Assembly (NCBI GenBank): GCA_016711925.1
Contig: JADJSA010000018.1
Coordinates: 418,403 to 482,402, forward strand
Direction of reading: 5' to 3'
From: Candidatus Methylophosphatis haderslevensis
GTDB taxonomy: Bacteria > Pseudomonadota > Gammaproteobacteria > Burkholderiales > Rhodocyclaceae
DNA length: 64,000 nucleotides
The translations under genes and the position numbers were made by a program. Position 1 is the stretch's first letter. Every line of letters begins with the position of its first letter. Of the stretch, positions 1 through 8,438 are shown piece by piece. The notes beneath the pieces were generated by a model. The model had not been told where the DNA came from, made no database searches, and saw only the letters and a list, made by a program, of their open reading frames with translations.

Positions 1-130
1 TGTCGTGATGGCTCAGCGCGCGGGATGCATCACGCAACGCGGAAAGCACTTGCAGCCTGGCCGGCGTTGCGCGTGCGCCGCGTGCACGCGCAAGTTGCGC
101 GAGTTCAACCAGCTGCGGGGGAAGCGACAT
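1..130 (-). CDS. Fur-family metalloregulator, Zur-like (N-terminal part, cut by window edge)
   Basis: Reading the minus strand from the ATG at 130 gives about 43 residues with the typical Fur/Zur N-terminus: a leucine-rich first helix, then a stretch reading R-G-A-R-A-T-P-A-R-L-Q-V-L and A-L-S-H-H, the start of the winged-helix DNA-binding domain. The gene runs off the left edge, so no metal-binding residues can be seen. The assignment to Zur rather than Fur is inferred from its place just downstream of a CobW-family GTPase on the same strand, an arrangement common for zinc homeostasis. A 15-bp palindrome lies 31 bases upstream of the start and is a likely operator. Confidence 0.75.
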   Translation of the reverse strand, partial: MSLPPQLVELAQLARARGARATPARLQVLSALRDASRALSHHD

Positions 131-160
131 ACCCGCATTCCAGCACAACTCGGTAACGAT

Positions 161-175
161 TGCAACGCAGTTGCA
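161..175. promoter_or_regulatory. Palindromic operator candidate upstream of the Zur-like gene
   Basis: The 15-mer TGCAACGCAGTTGCA is a perfect inverted repeat (TGCAAC, 3-base spacer, GTTGCA) between the end of the GTPase gene and the start of the Fur-family gene. Its position fits autoregulation by that regulator. No other copy was noticed in the window. The palindrome is seen directly; binding by Zur is inference. Confidence 0.45.
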
Positions 176-199
176 TTTGATGTTTTGTGATGTGAGGCT

Positions 200-1264
200 T
201 CAACCCGATCCTGCGCTTCCGCTTGCCGCGGGATCGCCCGATATTGGCGCAAGGCCGCAAAAACTCGCGAAGGCATGCTCGATCAGGCTGCGCGGCAGTC
301 CGCGTACGATGAATACCAGCCGCGTCGAAGCGTCATTGTCCGGCCAGCCGGGCAGCGCGGCATCCGGGTAGCGCTCGTGGTTTACGCACTGGATGACCCG
401 CGGCTGCGCTTCGCCCGCGACATTGACGATGCCCTTGACGCGCAGGAGCCGCTCGCCGACGGTGGTCTGCAGCATGTCCAGAGCGGTGCTGAAGTCGCCC
501 CAGGCGACCGGCTGCTCGAAGCGCAGCGTGAAGGTTTCGATTTCGCCGTGGCGATTGGCATCGTGCCCGTGACCTTCATGCGCATCGGCCGCCGCGGTGG
601 CCTCGAAGGCCAGCCAGCGGCCGACATCCGCGCTCTTGGTCGAAGGGTTGTAGAGGCCGCAGTCGAGCACGTCGGCTGGTTTCACCCGTCCACCCGCCAC
701 ACGCACGCGCAGCGCACCGGGGTTGAGGCGCCCGATGAGCCGCTCGGTGCGCACGATCTGTTCGGGCGGGGCAAGGTCGCACTTGGTCAGCAGCAGCCGG
801 TCGGCCATCGCCACCTGTTTGACGGCTTCGAACTGGCGGGCGAGCTGTCGGTCGGCATGCGTTGCGTCCACTGCGGTGACGATGCCGTCGAGGCGAAAGC
901 GCTCGGCGATGAAGAAGTCGTGGATCAGCGTATAGATCACCGGTGCCGGGTCGGCCATGCCAGTGGTCTCGACGATCACCCGCGATAGCGGCGCAATCTC
1001 GCGCCGCACCGAGCGCATGAAAAGCTCGCGCAGGCTGCGCGTCAGGTCGCCGCGCACCGTGCAGCACAGACAGCCCGATTCCATCAGGACAAGGTTGTCG
1101 TCGAGCTTTTCGACCAGGTGGTGGTCGATCCCGACCTCGCCGAATTCGTTGATCAACACCGCGCAGCCGGTCAGCTCGGGCTGGCGCACCAAGTGGTTTA
1201 CCAGCGTGGTCTTGCCGGCGCCGAGAAAGCCGGTCAGGACGGTGAGCGGGATGGAGGGGAACAT
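200..1264 (-). CDS. CobW/COG0523-family GTP-dependent metallochaperone
   Basis: About 354 residues from the ATG at 1264; an earlier possible start at 1291 adds nine poorly conserved residues. The Walker A motif GFLGAGKT is at residues 12-19, the family hallmark CxCC (G-C-L-C-C) at about 64-68, and a TKCD guanine-specificity motif lies in the middle. A histidine-rich stretch (HEGHGHD) sits before the C-terminal CobW domain and could hold metal. COG0523 GTPases of this kind deliver zinc or other metals to client enzymes in the cytoplasm. It lies between dksA and a Zur-like gene, all on the minus strand, which favours a zinc role. The exact client is unknown. Confidence 0.88.
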   Translation of the reverse strand: MFPSIPLTVLTGFLGAGKTTLVNHLVRQPELTGCAVLINEFGEVGIDHHLVEKLDDNLVLMESGCLCCTVRGDLTRSLRELFMRSVRREIAPLSRVIVETTGMADPAPVIYTLIHDFFIAERFRLDGIVTAVDATHADRQLARQFEAVKQVAMADRLLLTKCDLAPPEQIVRTERLIGRLNPGALRVRVAGGRVKPADVLDCGLYNPSTKSADVGRWLAFEATAAADAHEGHGHDANRHGEIETFTLRFEQPVAWGDFSTALDMLQTTVGERLLRVKGIVNVAGEAQPRVIQCVNHERYPDAALPGWPDNDASTRLVFIVRGLPRSLIEHAFASFCGLAPISGDPAASGSAGSG

Positions 1265-1299
1265 GTCAAACCGGGCAGGACGCGGACCCAAAAACGCAT

Positions 1300-1338
1300 C
1301 TGGCCTGAGAGCCGCATGGATAGGCGCTCTCAGGCCAG
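1300..1338. repeat. Hairpin with conserved loop (copy A of a dispersed family)
   Basis: A perfect 13-bp inverted repeat (1300-1312 and 1326-1338) encloses a loop. The loop region reads GCCGCATGGATAGGCG at 1311-1326, and that core recurs in other hairpins of this window whose stems differ (17822-17876, 31705-31761, 33512-33548, 42769-42809). The copy sits between dksA and the GTPase gene and could act as a terminator or mRNA-stabilising hairpin. There is no T-run on either side. Confidence 0.6.
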
Positions 1339-1387
1339 AGGTGTCGAAGATGCCCGTGTTTTCTGGCTTTCCGGGCAGGGGGCGGTT

Positions 1388-1813
1388 TCAGCCGTCGCCG
1401 TACTGCTTCTGCAGCCGCTCGCGCCGCTCCTGCGCCTCGATCGACAGCGTGGCGGTCGGCCGGGCCAGCAGCCGCGGCACGCCGATCGGCTCGCCGGTCT
1501 CGGCGCACCAGCCGTAGCTGCCGTCGTCGATGCGGGCGATCGATTCCTCGATCTTGCGCAGCAGCTTGCGCTCGCGGTCGCGGGTGCGCAGTTCGAGGGT
1601 GTGTTCTTCCTCGACCGTGGCGCGGTCGGCCGGATCGGCCACCGCTTCGATCTCGCGCATGTGTTCGACGGTTTCGGCTGCCTTTTCCAGGATCTCGTCG
1701 CGCATGGCAGTCAGACGCGCCTTGAAGAACGCCAGTTGCGCGGCGTTCATGTAGTCCTTTTCGGACATCTTGAGCAGCTCCGCTTCGGTCAGCGGACCTT
1801 TGGTCTTTGCCAT
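1388..1813 (-). CDS. dksA: RNA polymerase-binding transcription factor DksA
   Basis: The 141-residue protein has the coiled-coil domain with its tip reading D-P-A-D-R-A-T, then a C-terminal zinc-finger-like domain. DksA binds in the RNA polymerase secondary channel and works with ppGpp in the stringent response. The four zinc-finger positions are C-x2-T and S-x2-A instead of four cysteines, the form I recall as normal in betaproteobacteria and one that should not need zinc. Length and start (ATG at 1813) fit the family. It is the first gene of a minus-strand run with the CobW GTPase and the Zur-like regulator. Confidence 0.95.
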   Translation of the reverse strand: MAKTKGPLTEAELLKMSEKDYMNAAQLAFFKARLTAMRDEILEKAAETVEHMREIEAVADPADRATVEEEHTLELRTRDRERKLLRKIEESIARIDDGSYGWCAETGEPIGVPRLLARPTATLSIEAQERRERLQKQYGDG

Positions 1814-1931
1814 TGTCTGGATTCCTTAACCAACTTTCCCCATTCCCCGGCCCAGCGGCGACCGGTGGCCTTGGGCGCGGATTAGAACACCAGCCGACGC
1901 GCCATGCAACCGGATTGCGCAATGGACCGCC

Positions 1932-3131
1932 TCATGCCGCCTGGCACAGCAGCCCCTTGAGGTATTCCCCCTCGGGAAACGCCAGCCCGACCGGGTGATC
2001 GGCGCCGGCGCCCAGCCGCCGTAGTATGCGCGCATCGACCCCCGCATCGGAAGCCGCCCCGGCAACGATTTTCTGGAACAGCTCCGGCCCGACGCCGCCC
2101 GAGCAGGAGTAGCTCATCAGCAGCCCGCCGGGGTTGAGCAGGCGAAAACCCAACAGATTGATGTCCTTGTAGGCGCGGGCGGCGCGCTCGGCGTGGGCTG
2201 CCGAGGGGGCGAACTTGGGCGGGTCGAGCACGATCAGGTCGAAGCGCCGGCCGGCGGCGCGCAACTCGCGCAGCGCGGCGAAGACATCTGCCTCCAGCCA
2301 CTGCGCGCGGGCGCTGTCCAGTTGCGGGTTGAGCGCCAGGTTGCGCTGCGCGCCGGCCAGCGCCGGGCCGGACGAATCGATCGACAGTACCTCGCGGGCG
2401 CCGCCGGCCAGCGCCTGCAGCGAAAAGCCGCCGGTGTAGCAAAAGCAGTTGAGCACCGAGCGGCCCGCGGCCAGCGCGCCGCAGAGCCGGCGATTCTCGC
2501 GCTGATCGAGGTAATAGCCGGTCTTGTGGCCGGCCTCGACATCGACCTCCAGCCGCAGGCCGTGTTCGGCGATCACCAGCGGCGCGTCGATCGGGTGGCC
2601 GTGCAGCACGCCGGATACCGGTGCCAGCCCCTCCAGGGCGCGCACGTCCGAATCCGATCGTTCGTAGATACGGGCGCAGCCGCTCGCCTTGAGCAGGGCG
2701 CCGACGACCGCGTTGCGCCACTTTTCCGCACCGGCGCTGGTTAGCGCCAGGACGACGGTGTCGGCGTAGCGGTCGGCGATGATGCCGGGCAGGCCGTCGG
2801 ATTCGCCGTGAATCAGCCGCAGGCCGCCCGCCTCGCCCTGCCCGCGCAGTTCCGGCAGGGCGGCGCGACGTGCCACGCAGGCAGCGATGCGACGCTTGAA
2901 GAAGGCGTCGTCGATGGTTTCTTGCGCATCGAACGTCCACATGCGGGCGCGGATCTGCGAACGCGGCGAATAGGCGGCCCGCCCCAGCGCCCGGCCCTCG
3001 TGCGAGACCACGGACACGGTATCGCCGGGCCGGGCGCGGCCATCGAGCCTTGCCACCGCGCCTTCAAACAGCCATGGGTGGCGGCGCATCACCGAGCGTT
3101 CCTTGCCCGGATGGAGGATCAGTCTGGTCAT
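1932..3131 (-). CDS. rlmI: 23S rRNA (cytosine-C5) methyltransferase RlmI
   Basis: From the ATG at 3131 the protein is 399 residues, matching the E. coli RlmI length of 396. An N-terminal PUA-like RNA-binding domain (start MTRLILHPGKERSV) precedes a class I SAM-binding fold with N-C-F-C-Y-T-G-G-F, a LDPPKF motif (motif IV) and a Ser-Cys-Ser catalytic cysteine motif (motif VI). The enzyme would methylate C1962 of 23S rRNA in the large subunit. The open frame extends 65 codons upstream, but that part does not look like the family and overlaps the promoter region of the divergent TPR gene. Confidence 0.9.
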   Translation of the reverse strand: MTRLILHPGKERSVMRRHPWLFEGAVARLDGRARPGDTVSVVSHEGRALGRAAYSPRSQIRARMWTFDAQETIDDAFFKRRIAACVARRAALPELRGQGEAGGLRLIHGESDGLPGIIADRYADTVVLALTSAGAEKWRNAVVGALLKASGCARIYERSDSDVRALEGLAPVSGVLHGHPIDAPLVIAEHGLRLEVDVEAGHKTGYYLDQRENRRLCGALAAGRSVLNCFCYTGGFSLQALAGGAREVLSIDSSGPALAGAQRNLALNPQLDSARAQWLEADVFAALRELRAAGRRFDLIVLDPPKFAPSAAHAERAARAYKDINLLGFRLLNPGGLLMSYSCSGGVGPELFQKIVAGAASDAGVDARILRRLGAGADHPVGLAFPEGEYLKGLLCQAA

Positions 3132-3220
3132 CGCATGCCCGGCCCGAAAAGCGCTGATTCTCTCACGCCGGCCGGCGCCGGCCGCGGCCGGAAACGCACC
3201 CGAGGCGCTGCATATGTCAT

Positions 3221-3247
3221 AGCGGCGGCAATTGCCGCCGCTATAAT
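3221..3247. promoter_or_regulatory. 22-bp palindrome abutting a TATAAT box
   Basis: AGCGGCGGCAATTGCCGCCG followed by CT is a perfect 22-bp palindrome at 3221-3242, immediately overlapped by TATAAT at 3242-3247. It lies between divergent rlmI and the TPR gene. The TATAAT is well placed for a transcript starting just before the ATG at 3280. No good -35 was found, so the palindrome may be an operator or a recognition site over the promoter. Confidence 0.4.
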
Positions 3248-3279
3248 CGACGGAAATCGTGACGCCTGGAGACGTTGCA

Positions 3280-4020
3280 ATGCCGCTGATCGCCGCCCTC
3301 ACCCTGATCATCCAGGGTTGCTTCATCTACCACGTGTTCAAGACCGGGCGCCCCTACTGGTGGGCGTTCATCATCTTCTCGTTCCCGATTCTCGGCTGCG
3401 TCATCTATTACTTCGTCGAGGTGTTTCCATCCTCGCGCGAGGCGAGTACCGCGCGGCGCAAGACGCGCCAACTGGTGCGGGCGATCAATCCCGACGCCGA
3501 TCTGAAGCGCCGCGTTGACGACCTCGAGGTGTGCGGCAGCACCGAAAACCGCGCGGCACTCGGCCAGGAGTGCATGACGCATGGCATGTACGACGAGGCG
3601 GCGCGGCTGTTCCAGAGTTGCCTCGCCGGCCCGTTCGAGAAAGACCCGGCGTTTCGCTTCCGGCTGGTCGACGCGCTGGTCTGCGGCGGGCGTTTCGACG
3701 AGGCCGCCGATGTACTCGCGCTGCTGCGTGCCGCCAACCCCGACCATCGCAGCAACGAATGCGAGTTGCTCCATGCGCGCATCCTCGAAGGACAGGGCCG
3801 CAACGACGAAGCGCTCAATGCCTACAGCGGGCTGATCGGCAAGTTTGCCGGACTGGAGGCGCGCTTCCGCTACGGTGTGCTGCTCAAGAAGCTGGGCAAC
3901 GACGAATCCGCGCACCAGATCCTCGAGGAAATCCTCACCCACGCAAAGCGCTACAAATCCTTGCCGGAATCTGAAGAACAGTGGATTCGGCAAACCCGCC
4001 GCGCCCTGAGCCCGGGCTGA
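3280..4020 (+). CDS. Membrane-anchored tetratricopeptide-repeat protein
   Basis: 246 residues from the ATG at 3280, chosen over an upstream GTG at 3259 because GGAGA lies 8 bases before it. Two hydrophobic segments (about residues 2-16 and 23-45) form an N-terminal membrane anchor. The remainder is helical, with TPR-like units rich in AxxLxxxL patterns (for example Y-D-E-A-A-R-L-F, then F-D-E-A-A-D-V-L, then N-D-E-A-L-N-A-Y). Such proteins usually scaffold protein complexes. I do not recognise a specific function. It sits where many betaproteobacteria have xerC downstream of dapF-DUF484, but on the opposite strand. Confidence 0.75.
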   Translation: MPLIAALTLIIQGCFIYHVFKTGRPYWWAFIIFSFPILGCVIYYFVEVFPSSREASTARRKTRQLVRAINPDADLKRRVDDLEVCGSTENRAALGQECMTHGMYDEAARLFQSCLAGPFEKDPAFRFRLVDALVCGGRFDEAADVLALLRAANPDHRSNECELLHARILEGQGRNDEALNAYSGLIGKFAGLEARFRYGVLLKKLGNDESAHQILEEILTHAKRYKSLPESEEQWIRQTRRALSPG

Positions 4021-4032
4021 TAAAGCGGCCGC

Positions 4033-4683
4033 TTACTCCAGCGTGCGCACAAACGCGGAGGCCGCCAGTTCGCCGATGCGCACCAGGTAGATCGTGCCCA
4101 TGTCGGGATAGAAGCGTTCCGGGTCTTCGCTGCCCAGCGCTAGCATGCCGATGGTTTGGGCTTCGCGGCGCAGCGCGACGATGGCGAGCGAACGCACGTG
4201 CTGCGCCTGTTCGCCGAACCACTGCATCGCCTCGTGCGAGCCGGCCGGGCCGCAGAACGGGTAGGCAAGGCCGGCCGCCGAGATGCGCGTCTGCTCGGTG
4301 ACCGGGCTGAACGCCGGACGGTCGAGTGTCGGCAGATCCCACAGCCGCAACGCCACATGCGGCACAGTGAAATCGTCATGGAGGTGAAAATCGAGCGCCT
4401 GCGCGGCCTGGTCGAAATCCTTCGCCGCGAGCAGCGCCACCGACAGCCGATGCACGCGGGTGCTGATCGAGTCGTTGTCTTCGCCGAAGCGGATCAACTC
4501 GGCCAGCTTGCCCTCGAGCGCCTTGCCCTTTTCGCGCAGGGTGAGAATCTGCCGCTCGGTGATCGATATGGTGCGCCCGCCGTGCGGATGCGGGATGTAC
4601 AGATGCGCCAGAAGGTCGGCATAGTCGTCGAAGAACTTCGGGTTGTCCTGCAGATAGCGCGCGACGTCGTCGGCCTGGATCAT
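4033..4683 (-). CDS. DUF484 family protein (GAF-like)
   Basis: 216 residues from the ATG at 4683, preceded by GAGGGGAAACC as ribosome site. The N-terminus (A-D-D-V-A-R-Y-L-Q-D-N-P-K-F-F) and the ISITERQI-x-x-L-R-E-K segment, followed by a GAF-like C-terminal half, are typical of DUF484. The family is conserved next to dapF in proteobacteria, and its function is unknown to me. It follows dapF by 31 bases and is probably co-transcribed. Its 3' end converges on the TPR gene, separated by the palindrome AAGCGGCCGCTT, which may serve as a bidirectional terminator. Confidence 0.88.
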   Translation of the reverse strand: MIQADDVARYLQDNPKFFDDYADLLAHLYIPHPHGGRTISITERQILTLREKGKALEGKLAELIRFGEDNDSISTRVHRLSVALLAAKDFDQAAQALDFHLHDDFTVPHVALRLWDLPTLDRPAFSPVTEQTRISAAGLAYPFCGPAGSHEAMQWFGEQAQHVRSLAIVALRREAQTIGMLALGSEDPERFYPDMGTIYLVRIGELAASAFVRTLE

Positions 4684-4714
4684 GGTTTCCCCTCGCAATG
4701 CTGTGTTCTGTTCG

Positions 4715-5557
4715 CTAGTCGGTTTCGGGCAGGTCGAACTCGCCCTCGAAAACCGTGACCGCCGGGCCGGTCATCATGACCGGGTGGCCGATACCTTGCC
4801 AGGCGACCGTCAGCTCGCCGCCGCGCGTGAGCACGCTCACCGGCGTCGCGAGCAGTTGCCGGCGGATCCCGGCCACCACCGCGGCGCAGGCGCCGGTCCC
4901 ACAGGCCAGCGTCTCGCCGGCGCCGCGCTCATAGACCCGCAGCTTGATGCGGTGCGCGTCGATCACCTGCAGGTAGCCCGCGTTCACCCGCTTGGGAAAG
5001 CGCGGATGCGATTCGATCCTGGCGCCCTGCGCGAGAACCGGCGCCGCCTCGACATCGGCCACCACCTGGACGGCGTGTGGGTTGCCCATCGAAACGGCGG
5101 TAATCGCCAGGGTCCGGCCATCGACCTCCATCGGCTGCACGATCGACGCGCTGTCTGACAAGAATGGAATCTGCGCCGGACGGAATTCGGGCACCCCCAT
5201 GTCCACTGTGACGCTGCCGTCGTCCTCGAGCCGCGGCGCGATGATGCCCGAGCGGGTCTCGACGCGGATCTCGCGTTTGTCGGTGAGGCCGTGCTCGCGC
5301 ACGTAGCGCACGAAACAGCGGGCGCCGTTGCCGCACTGTTCGACCTCGCCGCCATCGGCGTTGAAGATGCGGTAGGCGAAATCCACGCCCTGCCGGGTCG
5401 GCCGCCCGACCAGCAGGATCTGGTCGCAGCCGATGCCGAAATGCCGGTCGGCGATGAAGCGCGCCTGTTCGGCGCTCAGTTCTACAGGTTGCGCGATGGT
5501 GTCGAGCACGACAAAGTCGTTGCCTAGGCCGTGCATCTTGGCAAAGCGCAGCCGCAT
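4715..5557 (-). CDS. dapF: Diaminopimelate epimerase
   Basis: 280 residues, close to the usual 274-280. The N-terminus reads KMHGLGNDF. The two active-site cysteines are visible in C-G-N-G-A-R-C and in L-A-C-G-T-G-A-C. The enzyme converts LL- to meso-diaminopimelate in the cytoplasm for lysine and peptidoglycan synthesis. It lies between a CoA-binding protein gene (6 bases upstream) and the DUF484 gene, all on the minus strand, consistent with one operon. Confidence 0.96.
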   Translation of the reverse strand: MRLRFAKMHGLGNDFVVLDTIAQPVELSAEQARFIADRHFGIGCDQILLVGRPTRQGVDFAYRIFNADGGEVEQCGNGARCFVRYVREHGLTDKREIRVETRSGIIAPRLEDDGSVTVDMGVPEFRPAQIPFLSDSASIVQPMEVDGRTLAITAVSMGNPHAVQVVADVEAAPVLAQGARIESHPRFPKRVNAGYLQVIDAHRIKLRVYERGAGETLACGTGACAAVVAGIRRQLLATPVSVLTRGGELTVAWQGIGHPVMMTGPAVTVFEGEFDLPETD

Positions 5558-5563
5558 CGGCGT

Positions 5564-5989
5564 TCAGTCCTGGCACAAGGCGATGTAATCGCGATAAATG
5601 CAACGATCCATCACCACCGTGATACCGGCCGCGCGCGCGCGTTCAGCCGCCGCTTCATCGACCACCCCGTCCTGCAGCCAGAGGGCCTTGACGCCGAGGC
5701 GGATGCATTCGTCCACCAGCGGCGCAACGTGCTCCGGACTGCGGAACACATCCACCAGATCGAACGGCTCGGCGACGGCGGAGAGCGTCGGGTATGCCTT
5801 CTCGCCCAACACTGCGTCGACCGCCGGACGCACCGGAATCACCCGATAGCCGAACTGTTGCAGCGCGCGCGAGACGCCGTGGCTCGGGCGGCGCGGATTC
5901 GGCGACAGGCCGACGACGGCGATGGTTCGCACCGACTTGAGCAGGGCGCGTATCGCGGCGGGGTCCGGATTGCGGAATGTTTCAGGCAT
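5564..5989 (-). CDS. CoA-binding domain protein (YccU-like)
   Basis: 141 residues from the ATG at 5989. A Rossmann-like CoA-binding fold begins with I-A-V-V-G-L-S-P-N-P-R-R-P-S at about residues 22-35 and ends with M-D-R-C. This single-domain family resembles the N-terminus of succinyl-CoA synthetase alpha subunits but lacks the ligase part. Its role is undefined. It ends just before dapF on the same strand. Confidence 0.85.
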   Translation of the reverse strand: MPETFRNPDPAAIRALLKSVRTIAVVGLSPNPRRPSHGVSRALQQFGYRVIPVRPAVDAVLGEKAYPTLSAVAEPFDLVDVFRSPEHVAPLVDECIRLGVKALWLQDGVVDEAAAERARAAGITVVMDRCIYRDYIALCQD

Positions 5990-6045
5990 GGGGCGGCATT
6001 GTACGTTACCCGCCCGTGCGGCCGGGTTGGCTGGGCCGCCCGCGA

Positions 6046-6423
6046 CTACGGGTTGCGCGAGAATCGCACCGCCGACACCACCTGCTTGAATTCGACGTCC
6101 TTGCGCAGGGTCAAGTGAGCACCCGCTTCGCGCGCGGTGCGATGTTCGGCTTCGTCTGTGCTGCTGGTCATGACGATGATCGGTATGTCGGCCAGCGTCG
6201 GATCGCTGCGCACCATGCGGCACAGGTCGAGTCCGTCCAGTTCCGGCATGCGCAGGTCGGTGACGATGCAGAACACGGGTCCGCGCGCCAGCACGGCCAT
6301 GGCGGCTTTCACACTCGGGCATTCCTCGCAGCGAAAGCCGGCGCGCCCCAGCGCCACGCGCGCCAGCATGCGCCACATCTCGTCGTCGTCGACGATCAAG
6401 ACAAGCTGAGTCGGTCCAGGCAT
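6046..6423 (-). CDS. Stand-alone response-regulator receiver domain
   Basis: 125 residues consisting only of a CheY-like receiver. The acidic pair D-D-D-E is at about residues 12-15, the phospho-acceptor aspartate in T-D-L-R-M-P-E at about 56, T/S in V-M-T-S-S, and the conserved lysine in L-R-K-D. There is no output domain, so it probably acts by protein contact or as a phosphate sink. No kinase gene is adjacent; the nearest is at 15.7 kb. Confidence 0.9.
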   Translation of the reverse strand: MPGPTQLVLIVDDDEMWRMLARVALGRAGFRCEECPSVKAAMAVLARGPVFCIVTDLRMPELDGLDLCRMVRSDPTLADIPIIVMTSSTDEAEHRTAREAGAHLTLRKDVEFKQVVSAVRFSRNP

Positions 6424-6479
6424 CTTTCGACTATGCCCTCATCGTCTTCCAGCGGCAAGCGCCAGCCGGCAAAACATGG

Positions 6480-7349
6480 TCAATAGATCCGCTCTCCACC
6501 CGGCGGACGCGTCTTGAAGCGCTTGTGCACCCAGTAGTACTGCGCCGGCATGGCAAGCACGGACTGCTCGATCGCCCGATTCATGCGCAGCGTGTCGGCC
6601 TCGAGATCGCTGCCCGGGAAATCGGCCCACGGATCGCCGATCGACAGCAGGTAGCCCTGCCCGCCCTTCAGCATGTGCGCGATGCACGGCACGACCGCCG
6701 CGTCGCCCAGCCGGGCCAGCCGCGACAGGCCGGTAATGGTGGCGGCCGGCACCCCGAAGAACGGCACGAAGATCGCATCGCGCGCGCCGTAGTCCTGGTC
6801 GGGCAGGTAGTAGAAGGGGCGCTTGGCACGCATCGCCTTGATCGTCCGCAGGACGCCCTCCTGGCGCGACAGCATGAGCTGGTCGCCAAAGCGGCTGCGG
6901 CCGTGCCGCAGCAGCCGGTTGATCGTGGGATTCTTCTGATTCGCGTAAATCATCACCGCGTCGATTTCGAGCGCGAGCCGGGTGCCGCAGATGTCGAGTC
7001 CGACGAAGTGCGGCACCAGCAGGATGGTCGGCCTCTTGGCGGCCAGCGCCTTGAAGGCCTCGATTCCGTCGATCCGCACCAGACGGCGGATGCGCGCGGC
7101 GCTGGCCCACCAGGCCAGACTGCGCTCGAGGAAACTGCGCGTCACCAGCTTGACGTGCTCACGGGCGAGGGCCTCGCGCTCGCCTTCCGGCATGTCGGGA
7201 AAGCACAGCCGCAGGTTGGTGCGCACCACGTGGCGCCGCTCTTTGGCCAGACGCCAGAGAAGGGCGCCGAGTCCGCGGCCAATGGCCGCGATCGCGCCGA
7301 GCGGCAGCAGATGCAGCAGCCACAGCAGCGCGACCGCCAGCCGCATCAT
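6480..7349 (-). CDS. LpxL/HtrB-family lipid A acyltransferase (copy 1)
   Basis: 289 residues with an N-terminal membrane anchor (residues 4-30) and the acyltransferase motif V-P-H-F-V-G-L-D (HxxxxD). It resembles lauroyl/myristoyl acyltransferases that add secondary acyl chains to Kdo2-lipid A at the inner membrane. Its start overlaps the stop of the second acyltransferase gene as ATGA, so the two are translationally coupled. The pair next to metK is a usual betaproteobacterial arrangement. Which chain each adds cannot be read from the sequence. Confidence 0.9.
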   Translation of the reverse strand: MMRLAVALLWLLHLLPLGAIAAIGRGLGALLWRLAKERRHVVRTNLRLCFPDMPEGEREALAREHVKLVTRSFLERSLAWWASAARIRRLVRIDGIEAFKALAAKRPTILLVPHFVGLDICGTRLALEIDAVMIYANQKNPTINRLLRHGRSRFGDQLMLSRQEGVLRTIKAMRAKRPFYYLPDQDYGARDAIFVPFFGVPAATITGLSRLARLGDAAVVPCIAHMLKGGQGYLLSIGDPWADFPGSDLEADTLRMNRAIEQSVLAMPAQYYWVHKRFKTRPPGGERIY

Positions 7350-8266
7350 GTTGGCTCCCCAGGCGCGTCGGCGCCGGCCGGGCGCTTGTAGCGGTTGTAG
7401 CCCCAGAGGAACTGCGCCGGGTATTGCAGGATCAGCACCTCGAGCGAATGGTTGATCGCAGCGACGCGTTGCTGCAGGTCGCCGTCGAGCGCAACGGCAG
7501 GCGGCAGGAAATGCACGACATAGCCGGCGCCCTCAGCCAGGCGCTCGCCGAAGGCGAGAAAGACGCTGACCCGCTGCATCTCCGACAGGCGGGCGGCGAG
7601 CGTCATGGTGTACGCAGGTTTGCCGAAGAACGTCGACCACAGCCCCTGGCCGCCGCCCGGCACCTGGTCCGGCAGGATGCCGACCGTCTGCCCGCGCCTG
7701 AGTGCGCGCATCAGCAGCCGCACCCCGCTGGTGTCTGCCGGCACCGGCGATAGATTCGGCCTGATACGCCCCTTTTCGACGATGTCCTGCAGCCACACCT
7801 GCTTGGACGGGCGAAACATGAAGGTCATCGGTGCGCGCGTGCCGAAATACAGCGGAATAATCTCGAAGCAGCCGATGTGCGGCGTGAGCAGCACGATACC
7901 CTCGCCCCGCGCCCAGGCAGCCTCGAGATGACCCCAGCCGCGCACCTCGCGCACCGCGGCCAGTGCCTCGCCCTGCTCGCGCAGCCACAGGCGCGGAATC
8001 TCGAACATCATGCGGCCGGCGCTGCGCGCCGCCTCGGCCGCCATGCCGGCCGGCGCACCCTGCGGGTAGGCCAGCGCAAGGTTGTCGTCGAGGTGCCGCC
8101 GATAGCCGGGGGACAGCCAATACACCAAGCGGCCGACTCCTCCGCCCAGCCGGTGCGCGGCGCGCAGCGGCAGCCTGGCAAGCAGGCGATACAGGGCGGG
8201 AAACAGGATTGCAGGCACCGTTAAACCGAGTCGTTGTGATTTTGTTCGCGTATCGGCGATGAGCAT
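7346..8266 (-). CDS. LpxL/HtrB-family lipid A acyltransferase (copy 2)
   Basis: 306 residues from the ATG at 8266 (M-L-I-A-D-T-R); an upstream start at 8305 would run into the metK promoter. The acyltransferase motif L-T-P-H-I-G-C-F-E (HxxxxE) and D-Q-V-P-G-G-G-Q-G are present. The protein is a paralog of the downstream gene and likely acts at the inner membrane in late lipid A acylation. The start codon lies only 2 bases from the -35 box of the divergent metK promoter, so the two transcripts may influence each other. Confidence 0.9.
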   Translation of the reverse strand: MLIADTRTKSQRLGLTVPAILFPALYRLLARLPLRAAHRLGGGVGRLVYWLSPGYRRHLDDNLALAYPQGAPAGMAAEAARSAGRMMFEIPRLWLREQGEALAAVREVRGWGHLEAAWARGEGIVLLTPHIGCFEIIPLYFGTRAPMTFMFRPSKQVWLQDIVEKGRIRPNLSPVPADTSGVRLLMRALRRGQTVGILPDQVPGGGQGLWSTFFGKPAYTMTLAARLSEMQRVSVFLAFGERLAEGAGYVVHFLPPAVALDGDLQQRVAAINHSLEVLILQYPAQFLWGYNRYKRPAGADAPGEPT

Positions 8267-8267
8267 T

Positions 8268-8296
8268 TTGACCGCTCGCGGGCGTGAGTTTATACT
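8268..8296 (+). promoter_or_regulatory. Sigma70 promoter of metK
   Basis: TTGACC (8268-8273) and TATACT (8291-8296) are separated by 17 bases, a near-consensus sigma70 promoter. Transcription would start near 8303 and leave a leader of about 135 bases before metK. I looked for a SAM-responsive riboswitch in the leader and did not recognise one. Confidence 0.75.
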
Positions 8297-8438
8297 GCGC
8301 CGCAACCGCCGAGTTAATCAGGACAACTTGCAGGGCGGTCAGGGCAACATCACAATACTGCTAAAGCGTCGCCTGCTTCATTTCCCCGGAGCCGGTCACG
8401 CCGGTCACTTACGTGGGAATTTTCATGGAGCAGAGTTA

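Noticed and set aside
8297..8438. Possible SAM-sensing riboswitch in the metK leader
   Set aside because: The leader is long enough, but no known SAM or SAH aptamer core could be recognised by eye. A covariance search would decide.
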